The notes under the pieces are model-generated. The model saw nothing but the letters and a program-made list of their open reading frames with translations. It was not told the DNA's origin and searched no databases. From Siphlonurus alternatus (lineage: Eukaryota; Arthropoda; Insecta; Ephemeroptera; Siphlonuridae), in assembly GCA_949825025.1 (NCBI GenBank), contig OX463778.1, positions 24,361,551 to 24,425,550 of the forward strand: a stretch of DNA of 64,000 nucleotides, written 5' to 3'. Positions 22,501-34,811 of this stretch are shown in pieces. How positions within the stretch are numbered: position 1 is the stretch's first letter; each line of letters opens with the position of its first letter. Position numbers and translations under genes: made by a program.

Positions 22501-25500
22501 GACAGAAATTAATGAAATTAAATTTATTTTTTATTTTTTCAAAAATTTGACAGAGTGTTTCAATATTGATTGTGAATATTGTCCTTTCTACTCCCCCCCC
22601 TTTTTTTTATTAAACTTCAGGATTAAAATTTGAAAATCTATGAAGAGATCCAGAGATACACACAGGAATTCCAGAAACACTATCCTTCTATGATGATATG
22701 AAAATCATTGACCTGACTAAGATAAGGCATACCTGCTGGTGGAAGGCGTCTCTCTCAGGTCCCAAGGCTGTCCTGGCCTGCCAAGTGGTGGGGCAGCGTG
22801 GGGGTGGGGGTGAGGCCAGCCCAGGTTCCTCTGTTGCCTCCTCCTCTCTCACTGGCACGGTCGGTACTTCGCTGCGCCTCTCCAGCCAATGAGAGCACAG
22901 TGGGGCCAAGTGGTGGTCCGAGTCTCGACCTGCACCAATCCACTGGTAGGCCTGCATGTGTGGCTTGTACTCTAAATATGGCACAAAGTCCTCCGGCTGA
23001 GTTTCAGCTGCAACAAAACAGAAAGACCTTGAAAATAACCTTCACATAGTGCTAGAAAGGCACCTATAGATATGGATAATACCATTAGAGTTGCTGATAA
23101 CTGATAATATATCTGTATGTCACACATATTTGTGTGTATTTGAGACTGCCAGTTACTAAACAAGATCATTACTATTTAATTTATAATAAGAGCCTTTTTC
23201 CTTTGCTTTAATATTAAAAATAAAATAAGCTTCATTACTAATGTCAGTACTGTAGTCTTGTTTTTCTGTAGCAGTAGCAGTATAACCTGAGAATTTGTCT
23301 GTCAAGGTCAAGAGGCGTGGCTATAGTGGCAACACTGTTTGCATTGGAATGAGCTTAAATTTTTAGGAGGGGGTGGTGACAACAGTCCTTGAGAACGTTG
23401 CCACATTTCTCATCACATATAGGAAACGATCATCGCCACGGTTCAAAATATATGAAAACAATTCAGAAAAATAGTCTAAAAAATTAGGTTTTAGTAAAAA
23501 AAAAAAGTAAAAGAATCTGTTGTATAGTTTTTTTGCAATACTAATTAACAAATTTAACATTGGAAGGATACAAAATTCTCATTTAAATAAATTAATTATA
23601 ATTAAACCAACGGTTAAAAAATTCCGAAAAAATTCAGAGCTAATTTGACGATTGTTGTGAGTCCACCAAATTAATTTGAAGAAAATCTGTTGTAGCGAAC
23701 TTTTCGTCCAAATTTCTCAGGTTAAGCCTTAATTTAAATATGGTATCAAAGTAGAAGCTACAGCAATATGTTTTATGCTGTACCCCCCCCCCCTCCATCT
23801 GTGCTTAATGTTACTTCACATATAAGACTTAATAAAAGGAGAAAGAAGACATGATATTTACAAGTGTTGGTTTGATCTGGTAAAAAAAAAGTCACAACTG
23901 ACTTTTTTTCTGCAAAATCTTAAGAATTTCCTAGCGTTCCTTCACTTTGACAGTGAAGTTGCCACAATATCGAGTACCTGGGAAGTCCCCTGACAGGAAG
24001 TTCACTGCGGAGGGCAACAGGGTCACCCAGCTGGGTGCTAGGTGGTACCAATCGTTGAGGGGTGAGATGGGGCTCTCCTGCCACCCTCTCATTCTCTGTT
24101 CCAGGGCTGCCAGACCCATGCGTTGGTCTGGGGTGCTGCAGATGACGTCACGAACCAGGGACAGGAAGCAGACGTGTGTCTCCTGAGTTAACTCAAGCTC
24201 TGGCCTGGAACACAACAAGCAAGCTTTTAGAACAGAACTCAGGTTTAACTTTGTTTTAATGTGTACGGGGCTGAATATACTGTGTAAATTTATTTTATTA
24301 AAACAACCTATGAGAATATTGTATGGAAAATCAATTGACTTCATTGAAAATATGTTACTCGATCCAGTACAAGTACAAGCCAACAACAAGCAAATAAGAA
24401 TAATGAACAAAGTCTACTCAGCTTATGCTATCTCTGTAATCACATTTCTGCTTGATTTCACCAATATATTAGTGTATTTTTTTGTGCTAAAATTTGTTGT
24501 AAATGACCCCTATTACTATCATTGACCTCAACCACTTTCTAATTTATAAACTACATTACATAACCTATACAACCCAGTGAATTAGTTGATGATTCATACG
24601 ATCTTTCTCTAACAAATCTGACACTGTAGTATACAGATTTTCGACTCACTTGACTGTGACGCTGACAGTTGGGGTCTCTTCCACCTCCATGGGTAGTTCC
24701 ACGGCATCTGCGGCCTCCAGCTGACAATTTTGGAAGGTGTAAGAGACAGAGATGGGCGTGGCCACGGGGGGTGTGGCTTCTCTGGGGGGCTCCGGCTCCT
24801 CGTCCAGCACCTCTTCCTTGATGTGCAGCACCGGCACACTGCGGCGCTGGGCCATAACCTTGCCAGCAGGACGGTCAGCCACATCCAGGCCAGCCTCCAC
24901 AGCTTCAGGAAAGCCGAGGGAGCATGAGTCCTGTAGCACACATGATTACAATTAGAGGCACATCAAATATTTAAGTTTACTTCCAGTACATTTAAAACAA
25001 CTGGTACTGTAATTAAAAAGAAACAGAAACTGTGGGACGAAGACTAGACGATGACAATAGAATATATGCGATTTTAGTTGACCAGTAACATTGCATCTAG
25101 GTAAAAATTGGAAGAATGGATTGCAAAATAACAAATTTAAAGTACACATGTAAAAGATTATACATAATAAAATTATTAAAATTATTTATATTATTTACTT
25201 AACATCTGAGTTTTATGGAGAATGAAGGCTTCAAGTGTTCCATGGCAGGAAAATTTTCTCCATAAGCTACCACGTTAGAAAATTTGAAAATTTTCTCCGT
25301 AACTACAGTATTAAAGCTATGAATTTGAAACCATCTCCTACCCCCCCCCTCCATTTAGGGGTGTTTTGATAATACATCAAAAACTTTGTTTTCCTTTAAA
25401 AAAAATTTAGTGCCAAAAAAGCAAATTTCAGTTATTTTTTTTTTTTTACATAGGTTTGGACAGGACAGTGGGAACACCGCAAAATCAGCTGACTTGAAGC

Positions 25501-28500
25501 CTCCATTACTAAAAGTTGTTACGATGGAGAAAGTGCACAGCTTATGTTATTCAAAAATGTTTGTACTATTTTATGAGAAAAAATGCAAACCCCAATTTAA
25601 AAAAAAAAAAAAAGAAAGAACTTGCCATGCTAAAACTCAAATATATTGTATTTGCTCACCTCTGAGTAGATGGAGGGGCTGTTGTGTCGTTGGTCTGGGG
25701 TGGCAAAGGTCAGGGGTGGGGGTGGCGGGGTGCCTGCAGGCTCGGCCTTGATCTTCTTCTTGGAGCGGGGCTGACCGGCAGTCTCCGGCTTGCTGGGGGT
25801 GCGACGAGAGGTCTGCGAGCGCTGAGCCACCTCGTTCAGGTTAATACCTGCGATATCCAGCTCAGGGTGCTCCTATAACATGGTGAGCATTTCAGTCGTA
25901 CAATCATAAATACTTCAGATGTGGAGAAAATGAGAACTTGATGATTAAAAACTATATACTGTATAAAAAGTTGACACTTGTCACTAAAGATCAGTTTATT
26001 TTCTTTTATTTTTTTTTTTATCAAAAATACCTCAAACTCCATTAAAAAAAAAAAAAAAAAAACTAAATTTTGTAATTTTAAATGAGAAGAAAAGAGGGTA
26101 CAAAGGATAAAATATTTGGAATATTAATATACAATAGAAAGTAAAAAAAAAAAAAAAAAAAAAAGGAGATCTGACAAAAATGCCGCCAGATATGGGTCTT
26201 GCATTTTAAGATAAGATATATAAGATTAATGATGAAAACTAAAAATTCACACAATCAAGAGCATCTGCTCATAATATTATCTTTAATGCCATTTATTGGG
26301 ATAAATAAAATACATGAAAAAACTAAAGAAAAATATTAACATAAAAATAAATGCAACACAACGGGGGACATTCACAAAGCACTTTAACCCCCAATTTAGC
26401 CCCGATTTTTAACCCTGGTGCTAAACATGGTGCCAAGCTATGAGCTCAACATGGTTAGCCCCTGGTTTAGTACCATGTTTAGCACCAGGGTTAAAAATCG
26501 GGGCTAAAGTGGGGGTTAAAGTGCTTTGTGAATGTCCCCCAACATATTTAACTATGGATGAAAAAGGCGAATTTACATAAAAACAAATAATAGAGAGAAG
26601 AGTGGTGTACCTCTCCATGTGACCTCCTCTTTCGGTGCTTCATCAGGAGGGCTCGGTACGTCTCCTCTGTGATCTCGTAAGGGTTGAAGGAGCTCGTCAC
26701 ACGAGACTCCAGCTGGAAGGGCACAGTTCGCGAGGGGGTCAACGTTGAGGGCATGGGCGTCAGGTCGGGGCTGAGGGAGAGTTCCATGGCCGACAACTGC
26801 TTCTTCTGCTTCTTGCTGAGACGAGGGGGAGGTCCCTCTGAAACCGGGAAAATAACGTGAAGGACTTGTCTTGGAGAATATTTTCTCTCTCAATAAGAAC
26901 TACAAATAGATTGATTCTGCACTTATTTTACACCCACTCAGAAATATTTTTACACATAGATTAACTATATACTGAAAATCATACTAATTTTTATTAATTT
27001 GAAGGGCTGCATATATCTAAATTTTTACCAATAACAAAAATAATTAAATAATAGTAAAGTGTAAAGAAACAAATCAAATAACAACTTTATTGACATCAGT
27101 AACTTCCAAAGCAATCTCTTTCCAACAATAATACTGTTAATACTCCAGAGGAGAAATGAGCAATGGGGTATTAAAACATTTGAACATCAAATACTGTTTT
27201 AAAAATTTTCCTTACATAGTGTCTGTTAGCCTTTAATTTACAATACCTTCAAGCATTGTAAGTATTCAACCAGTTTTAAATGCATGCATTATTCAATATC
27301 ATCATAAATTAAATGTAAATTTTGCTAAACCTGGTAAGTGATACTAGGAAAAGAATTATATGACATGAATAATTATAGAACTATGTATTTCCTGAGTGTT
27401 CAGCTATCTTGGAGCCTCCATCTCTGGTTAAGAGTTCATACTAAGAAGTTCCTGTTTACCTGGGTAGCACTCATCTTCGGAGCTCTGGCTGCTCTCTCCC
27501 AGACTCTTCCTTACAAGTGACAGTTCCTCAAAATATCGTCTTCTTGCTCTCTGTTCAGCGGGGGAAGTTCGTGGGGGCGGGATCAATCTCTCCACTCGAG
27601 GGGGCGTGTCTGGAGGCAGGCTAGAGGCAGCCGCCAGCAGCCGCCTCCGAGACACCAGCACTGCTCTCATCGTGCGGTAGCAATACCTGCGCTGACGATA
27701 CCTACCACAAAAAACTTATATGTAAGTTGACATTTACCTTTGGAATGGAACTGCAATTGCAAAATTTGTACAATGGGAAACCCCCGTTTCTTATATTTCT
27801 CAACTGTGTCAGAGCCCTCTTCACCTCTTGTCAGCCTATATGTATGAACTTCTTGATGTTAGGTGCGACACAAAGGTGCCTTTAACAAAAAGTTTATTAA
27901 GGTCAGCTGGTAAAATGTACAGAAGTTAATCAAGTGGCCAAAAACAGGGCTCTGAATTAGTGTTTATGTTATAGGAGAGTTTCCACTCCTGTTAACAATT
28001 TTTTAGACATATATACTATACATTATTTGCCATAGAAAATATAAGCACTTAAAAGAACAAGGCGTCACCTCAGAATGCAAATCACGTAACTACAAAAAAA
28101 AATTTTGATTCAACTCTAAACCTTATCTCTTTAGAACATAAGGGTAAAAAGTTTCATCAAATTTTTTTTGTAGTTATGTTGTAGTTACGTGATTTGCATT
28201 CTAAGGCAACGAATAATAATGCTTATTATATCCATGGGTATATAAAAGTATGTATAAATTTTGGATCACATATTAACTTGCACTACTTATCTGATGAGGT
28301 TTTTTAAACAGCACTTATTACCTTAAAGGCCATAACTGTCAGTTTTAAAGCATTAATTATGTATCATAGTATACAAACCAATTATTATGGGTTATGATCC
28401 AAAAAATTGCTTTCCTGTTTATATAAACAATAGGAAAAATAGAAAGGGTAAAATATCCCCTACAGTACATGTTTCAAAAGGATTTGTGGAAATAACAAAA

Positions 28501-29423
28501 TATTACTAAAGGTTGCATAATAATCATTACCTATATTCTCGAAACTGTGCTTTCTTCATGAGGGCTCGCATTTTAGAAATATCAGGACGTAAATGCCCAC
28601 TGTGGAGTTGAGTGAACAGTTTGTCGAGCGGGTTTCCAAATTTAAAATTACTTCTTGCAAACAAATTATGTACAGTCTTTGCTTTCTCTCCTTCATCATT
28701 TTGTGGAAAACTTGGAAGGTATTGCTAGAAGAAAGGTACAAATAAATCAATTGGTTAACAAATGACTAATTTTAAGCTTGTTTCTATGTAGCTTTTCATA
28801 TATTCTCTACTAATTTTCATGCTACATAATTATATGAATTAATGTTAGAACACATTGATACATTACTGTGCTAATAATCTGATGTGTTGATTATCCTTCA
28901 AGGATACAACACTACAGTACACAATATCCTGATTTACATTAATTTACTACATACTAAATAAACTTTAGGGCTTTTCTTTTTTAATTTTTTACAAGCATCT
29001 TAACTTCAAAATTGAGGAGAAACATTGCATGTACAGGTTTCACACATAATATCATAATGTGTTTTACCATGCATTTGTAAAAAAAAAAAAAAAAAAAAAA
29101 AAGTATTGCCCATTAAAGAGCACAGTCCTCACCTTTAGATGCTCTCTTTGCTGCTCGGTGAGCACATTTTGCCAAGTGTCCATGGAGAAGAACTCGTTAA
29201 AGATGGTCTGGTCCTCACACAGGCCCTGGGGCAGAGCGAAACGTGCTGCTCCAAGACACACCTGCTCCAGCTTGTCGTTGTTGGCGAGGTTGGTGCCATA
29301 TGTTGTCTGTTGCGAGGAACTGTCCTCCTCGCTGTCCTCCGTCTCACAGGACGACTCCTCCGTATCCTCGTCTTCTTCGTCTCCGTCATCCTCCTCTGAG
29401 GACATGTAGTTCGCCTCGTCCAT
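14003..29423 (-). CDS. NFRKB: Nuclear factor related to kappa-B-binding protein (INO80 subunit), 20 exons
   Basis: Exons in order: 29423-29133, 28724-28531, 27701-27460, 26837-26611, 25872-25660, 24930-24650, 24204-23978, 23007-22733, 22000-21826, 21324-21094, 20650-20472, 19855-19679, 19341-19184, 18739-18505, 18014-17582, 16873-16532, 16020-15860, 15327-15178, 14836-14581, 14121-14003. All are GT-AG and phases join throughout, giving about 1521 residues (human protein about 1300). After an acidic start (residues 7-40) comes the DEUBAD region (about 45-165, including GNPLDKLF), which in this family contacts UCH37. The NFRKB winged-helix module is at about 660-786, with MHGFESVVSPVKG and ARLPNGEGTRTDICELL. 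The rest is Ala/Ser/Thr/Gln-rich; one exon (about 1036-1180) is a glutamine tract. It is nuclear, in the INO80 chromatin-remodelling complex. A possible acceptor one base before the ATG suggests a non-coding first exon upstream. Confidence 0.95.
17640..18000 (-). repeat. Glutamine-rich coding tract in NFRKB exon 15
   Basis: About 120 codons read mostly CAA and CAG with interspersed Leu, Ala, Lys and Arg. CAA/CAG mixing and interruptions make it a degenerate repeat rather than a pure trinucleotide run. The opposite strand gives a long Ala/Val-rich frame, which is only its shadow. Confidence 0.85.
18374..18420 (-). repeat. Dispersed-repeat 3' end in NFRKB intron
   Basis: The minus strand reads CTTGCCTAAACCTTGCCACA followed by AATAAA. 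Nearly the same words occur on the plus strand at about 40545-40590 in a SCPEP1 intron (CTTGCCTAAACCTCGCCGCA then ATAAA). This suggests the 3' end of a retroposon family; its body is not recognisable. Confidence 0.4.
22125..22310. repeat. Probable dispersed repeat in NFRKB intron 8
   Basis: A block of more balanced base composition (TGACGCCATATCCC, GGGGTAAGCCAG, ACCTCAGCCGTC) sits in an AT-rich intron, does not extend any exon frame, and has the look of an old retroposon. I find no second copy in this window, so it is uncertain. Confidence 0.25.
26363..26540. mobile_element. 178-bp hairpin MITE in NFRKB intron 4
   Basis: Arms of about 70 bases are nearly perfect complements, beginning GGGGGACATTCACAAAGCAC and including CCCCGATTTTTAACC and GCTAAACATGGT. 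Only a short spacer separates them. Left and right flanks share only AACA-like sequence, so no target duplication can be claimed. Confidence 0.75.
28068..28203. mobile_element. Small inverted-repeat element in NFRKB intron 2
   Basis: CTCAGAATGCAAATCACGTA at the left and TACGTGATTTGCATTCTAAG at the right pair, followed inwards by a shared ACTACAAAAAAA/TTTTTTTGTAGT. The right arm carries an extra TAGTTATGTTG. It is probably a small MITE. No coding content. Confidence 0.6.
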
Positions 29424-29671
29424 TCTGCAATGTCCATAATTACATTGTTAACTACCTAGCCAAGATTGGCATCAAAATGATACAGATATCAACAGATACA
29501 CATACAGACATGCAGAGAAACAAAGAGTTAACCAGGGGTCCCACCAGGAATGTTGGATTTTAAAAATAAAATTAATTATAGGATTAAAGATTTCATTATA
29601 TTTTTTCATATTAATTCAACAGTAAACCTTTCAGAAAATGTAAAAAATAATTAAAAATTTCATTTGATCTT

Positions 29672-30268
29672 GAAGGAAGGGAACGGCTTCAGCTTTCATA
29701 TTTTTATCATTTTGTCAATCTTGTAAGCTGTACTGTATACATAATATATAGCAAAAAAAATCACTACCCTCTGCCTTCTACAAGTTCTATCAGTTTATTA
29801 ATTTACATCCAAAATTTTGAGCAAAGTGGGGCTTATGATGTCAGTTGCACCTAGTGCGTTGTGCCTGACGTCATAAGCTCCACAGGACTAATCCTCTATT
29901 GAACCGGGTAAAGTCACTCCCGACCGTTAAAAAAAATTTGATTGTTGAAATTTGTAAACAGCAAAAATAACCCCTTTTTAACCAATAGGAAAGCGTTTCA
30001 GCAAAAAGGGTTACTTCTAAGCCAATCAGAATTCAGAATTCGGTCTCCATAAGCCGGAAGGGAGTGACCATACCCCCTATCAATTGAGGATTAGCCCTGA
30101 AGCTCCACTTTGCTCGGCGCACTTTTTGAATGTTAACTGATGCTGGAACTCTTAGAAAGCGGAGAGTAGTGACTTTTTATTTTTTATTTATTTTGTTCAC
30201 GAATAAGCTTGACTTCTTTATAAAACGATAAAAAAACATGAAAGCTGAAGCCGTTCCCCTCCTTTAGT
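29672..30268. mobile_element. Nested inverted-repeat element
   Basis: The outermost arms pair GGGAACGGCTTCAGCTTTCA (from about 29680) with its complement near 30240-30258. Within them GCAAAGTGGGGCTTAT (about 29823) pairs with the segment near 30100-30115, and inside the left half TTATGATGTCAG...CTGACGTCATAA forms a further hairpin (about 29837-29880). The remaining middle holds GGGTAAAGTCACTCCC/GGGAGTGACC. It is either one foldback element or successive insertions. Confidence 0.6.
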
Positions 30269-30589
30269 TTTAAAAATATTTGAATCACTCTCTGCACGGC
30301 TTCCCCCCCTCCAGATTTATAAATTAAAAAAGTTAACCTGGTGACCAGACCCTGATGTCATCTGCACAGAGGTCTTATATCATTATAATGCATATAAATA
30401 TGGCATAAAAGCTGGAGTAGTAATTTAATTAATTGTTTATTATAATATACTGATTTTAATTATCATATCATACTGTATTGTTTACATTTTTTAAGTTATA
30501 TTAGATGTGGCTTAAAAATAGTAACTATAACTCAGAACCCTATGATTTAATTATAATGAATTGACATATTATATTGAATGCTGAATGAG

Positions 30590-30900
30590 GATTATCAGTT
30601 AGGCGAGCCTCAATCAATGAATTAAGGGCAAGGTCCCTCAAGGTCCATGACCTCTTGGAAGCCGGGGACAGGAGACTCAAGCGAAAGTTGCGATGGTTGG
30701 AGTCTGCTTAAATTTAAGGTGGCATCGCATTCTAAAACATGAATAAGAACGTAGACTATTCTGGGTCATTTTTTATGGCATTGTAATCCCTCCTAGCGCG
30801 ACTGGATTACACTATCCAGGCGGCTAAAGATCGGAAAGCAACCAGTGTTTTGAAGGAGTTTGCTTGGTTTCTGAAGAAAGCATGTACTAGAAAGTGAGAA
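30590..30900 (+). pseudogene. Unidentified protein-like fragments
   Basis: One frame, about 30590-30710, reads a basic, helix-like stretch including SINELRARSLKVHDLLEAG and DRRLKRKLRWLESA before a stop. A second frame, about 30797-30898, reads RLDYTIQAAKDRKATSVLKE and FAWFLKKACTRK before a stop. Composition is unlike the AT-rich surroundings and looks coding. I do not recognise the protein. It may be a pseudogene, a transposon fragment or exons of a small gene. Confidence 0.3.
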
Positions 30901-31328
30901 AGGACATCTCAAAATTAATATTTCTACATACCTAGAAGGTCTGACACTTTAAGTTTTTCCTAAATTTAACGTCCACCAAATCTGCTCTTGTGAGTCTGCA
31001 ATGCAGATATTTCGACGGCTGAAAGCAGAGACCGACATGGCGGACGGAACAGGAACCATTTTTAGAACGGAACATGGAATTTGGATACAGTGTTGTCATA
31101 TGAATAAAATAATACAAGCTTTTATAACTTATTTTACTGTTCAACCCAATAAAAATAACATTAAAATATTTAATGATAATAATTATATCTAATTTAATAA
31201 TTAAATTACATGATTATTTGTAATTATGCCAAAAAATAATAATTTAAAATTAGCATGAACTGTGGCAACCATGTAGAAAAATGACAACCGGTTTGAATTT
31301 CGTGTTCCATAATTCATTCGTAACCATC

Positions 31329-34326
31329 ATGGCGCTGAACATCACTGTGAAAGTTCATCCCGTCGTGTTATTTCAAATTGTAGACTCATTTGAAAGAAGA
31401 AATGCTGATTCACAAAGGGTTATTGGAACCCTATTAGGTAAGCATTGATTTGTTCATAATTGCTCTAAAATTACTTCTTTTATCGAGTGCAACAAACTGA
31501 AACAGAATGACCGTATGGCTTGCAGACTTTACGTGCCGGGTTGTTTTCTAATATCTGTCATATCATTTAGATTTTTAGATCATATGTCAGATGCATGCAG
31601 TTAATGCAGTATATACTAAGCATATACTTATACTGAAGAATTCAATTCAATAATGTGTTGTTGCAGGAAATGTGGAGAAAGGCGTGGTTGAAGTCTCCAA
31701 CTGCTTCTGTGTGCCTCACAGAGAATATGATACTGAGGTTTGTATGCATAATATTTGTTATTCCCAGACTCGGATGACAATTTCCCATTGGGTGTATGCA
31801 TATGCATTTTATTGTTCAAATATCTTTTAACTGTAGAAATTGTTTTTTCTCCTTTTTAGTGCATATATTATGTTCCATTTAAACATTTTTTGTTGTTGTC
31901 GTTGATACGGTCAAAGGGGATATGATATAATGGCAACCCTAAGAACTGGATCCAGTAATGGTTAACTGAGGTTTAAACAGGTAGCAATTAATTTTTTAGC
32001 ACAAATATACGCTGTCAGAAACATAGGCTGGTATGTTTACAGTGCTTTTCTGTAGTCATAAGGTTGTGTTGACAAGAGAAACATAACAGCATCCATGTAT
32101 CTTTTGCAAAATGTTGTGATGTTATGTGTGTCTATTATGATAATGTACCTTTAGGAAATTATTAATTTTGTTCTTCGCAGGTTGAGGCAGAGCTTGTGTA
32201 CGCTGCGGAGCTGAGAGATCTGAACCAGCGAGTGAACACTCAGGAGGCGGTGGTCGGTTGGTGGGCGACGGGCAATGAAGTGACTCGCCACTCCTCCCTC
32301 ATCCATGACTACTACACCATTGAGTGCCCCAACTCCATCCATCTCACACTTGACACCACCCTGCAGGGAGGCAGCATGGGCATCAAGGCTTACGTCAGGT
32401 AACACAGCTGTGAAAACATAGAGCGCAGTCCTGAAAATTAATTAGAAAAGTGAAGTACAATTTACTCGGCAAATATTGTTATGCCAGAATGAATTGTGCC
32501 TTACACCCTTTTAACTGTCACCCCCATTTAACTTCAACAACATCTTAATATTTCTCATAATTCTCAACTCCAAACAACTTCTCTCCAAAATATTTTACTC
32601 TCTTACTGTCCTATTAACAAAACAAAATAATAATGTATAGTAGGTTTTACTGAACAGAAAATACAAGATAACACTGTCACAGTAAAAAAAGACTTAATTT
32701 ATTTAACTTTAATGATGGACTTCCCTTTGTTAAAGACTGTAATTTTTTTTATTGAAATTACCTTTGTTTCATACATTTGAATTAAAATTTAAGCCCTAGA
32801 ATTTCAAAAGAAACTTATCAGATAAGATAGAAATGGGACACAGTTAAAAATATTGCCTTTCAATATCCAAATTTGAATTCTAGGGTTCTAGGGTGGTGAT
32901 TTATTTATTTTTTTTTTTTTAATTTAAGCTATTCATAAATATAATTAATAGAAACAACAACAAAAAAGAAAAAGCTCTGCTTTAATATTTAATTATTATA
33001 TTCCTTCTGGAATGAAGTTATGCAAATAAGAGTGAAAGCAATTGTACGTAATTAATGTAGTAAATATTTAATTAAACTAGATTATTCTGCAAAATTCTTT
33101 ATTCTTTTGAGTTAATAAATTTAAATTTTCCTGTCTCTAGAGTTCCAATTGGTGTTCCTGGGGGAAACAATGGCAACATGTTCACGTCTGTACCTGTGGA
33201 CATCACGTGCTACGAGCCAGAGGTGGTAGGACGTAAGTACTGCAAGGAGAGGCAATCAGAGAAATCATTTGTTTTCAAAGTTTTTTTTTTTCTTTTTTGT
33301 TTTAGTTAAAATGTGAGAACTTTAAAGTACATCTGATATAATATTGTTGAAAGGATGATATACAATTAAAAAATTCTTAATCCAAGTTTATTAAGACTGA
33401 TTAGTAGTACTTCACTGTCACACAAGAAGCATGAGTTTGCTTTGGTTTCTACGTAGCAAATTCTGTAGGCTCTTTGATTTGAGTGCCAGGCTTTGTTTTC
33501 TGTGAACAGTGTATCTATTGTGCTACTAATTTGGTTCCATACTCTTGACTAGTCGCTGCTGTAGTTGAAGTGGCTTCACCAAGCAAATATACATTTGTAT
33601 TAAATCTTAACTTATTGGGCTTGATTTACATCAAACTATTAATTGTGCTCATGTTCCAGTTCAGCTGTGCAGCAAGACGCAGGGTCTGACAAAGCGTGCA
33701 GTGGAGCCTATGCAAGAGCTTGCCCAGGTGTCCGAGGCTGCCCAGCGCCTGCTCTCCATGCTGGACTTGGTGCTCGCTTACGTAGGTGATGTCCTGGCCG
33801 GCCGCAGCGCCACACCCCCTGACAATGCAGTGGGTCGTGCTCTTCTTGACATGGTTCACTCTGTGCCCAAGATGAACCCAGACGAGTTCGAGAACATGCT
33901 CAACTCTAACATCAAGGTTTGTTTCTCATATGTTGCTCCAGTCTTATTGCTACCAGCAAAACAGTTGATTCTTTGCCTTCTCTTGTTGCTAGGCACGATA
34001 CTGACGATACCCGAGTAATGTTTTTTGATCCACCTAATGATGGATTAAGCTAAGACATATTTAAACATTTCCTTCTTAAGTCTTTCTCCATACCCAATAC
34101 ATTGCTTAGCAAGCAGTGTTTGGTCAGTTGACACTGATTGAGCCTCCTGATTGGCTAACATTTTTCCCCATAAACCAGACAGGCAAATATTTACCCAGTG
34201 TAATAATTCCTGCAAGTCACTAAATCTGGTACGTTGCAGGACCTGCTGATGGTGATCTGCCTGTCACAACTCACCAAGACTCAGCTGCAGCTCAATGAGA
34301 AGCTCACCCTGCTCACCACCCTCTGA
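31329..34326 (+). CDS. EIF3F: Eukaryotic translation initiation factor 3 subunit F, 6 exons
   Basis: Exons 31329-31437, 31667-31737, 32181-32398, 33141-33232, 33660-33916 and 34240-34326 join in phase to about 277 residues, close to the length of insect eIF3f and lacking the Ala/Pro-rich N-terminus of mammals. The MPN domain occupies roughly residues 5-140, with [18 protein letters not shown] and [20 protein letters not shown]. The JAMM zinc-metalloprotease motif of active MPN+ proteins is absent here, as is normal for this subunit. The C-terminal half is helical and matches the MIF4G-independent bundle that holds subunits f, h and m in the eIF3 core (family knowledge). It acts in the cytoplasm in 43S preinitiation complexes. 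The start ATG has a good context (CATCATGG). Confidence 0.96.
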
Positions 34327-34805
34327 GCTCCAACCACTCGCAGGCAAGACGGCACTGGCTCTGCTGGCAAAACTACGGCTTATCAAGTGTAAGATCCCTT
34401 AGAGAAGTAGCCAGAATGTACCTAGGGGGGTAAAAATTTAAATTATGAACAATTTCAAACACTCTGATTAGCTCTATGCCAAAATAAGTTACTGTAATTA
34501 AAAATTGGCTTTCTACTTGAGCTAAATCCTTTAAACCTGTTTTCAAGCTTCAGCTGCATTTGCACCTTTTCCCATACTACGCAGTTAGCTTGTGGCAAGT
34601 ATAGAGTGATATTCCTGACTAATAGTGTACATCAGGACCTTATAGAGGCAACAGCAGCCTCTTGTGCAAATTTCCAGTGTTGAAAGTCACTTAAAAACCT
34701 TGAAATGTACTATCACACTAGCTACTTTTAGAAGGAATCTTATGTTGTCTTGATTAAATAATTTGGAATTCTTGTCTGCTTGGTGGATCAAATTGTTTTG
34801 TTTTT

Positions 34806-34811
34806 AATAAA
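34806..34811 (+). terminator. Candidate poly(A) signal of eIF3f
   Basis: AATAAA about 480 bases after the stop codon. The interval reads as ordinary AT-rich 3' UTR with no competing gene. Confidence 0.45.

Larger units (their letters stand above)
29424..31328. promoter_or_regulatory. Divergent NFRKB / eIF3f intergenic region
   Basis: The 1.9 kb between the NFRKB and eIF3f start codons must hold both promoters. It contains a nested inverted-repeat element at 29672-30268 and two short protein-like frames of unknown origin near 30590-30900. TGACGTCA-type words occur at about 29868, inside the inverted repeat. No TATA box in a convincing place was seen for either gene, as is usual for housekeeping genes. 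Confidence 0.4.

Noticed and set aside
29059..29563. Plus-strand frames of 86-116 codons
   Set aside because: Antisense of the acidic first NFRKB exon.
32181..32398. Active deubiquitinase (JAMM) site in eIF3f
   Set aside because: The His-x-His and Ser/Asp ligands of MPN+ enzymes are not present in the [20 protein letters not shown] segment; this is the usual MPN- form.
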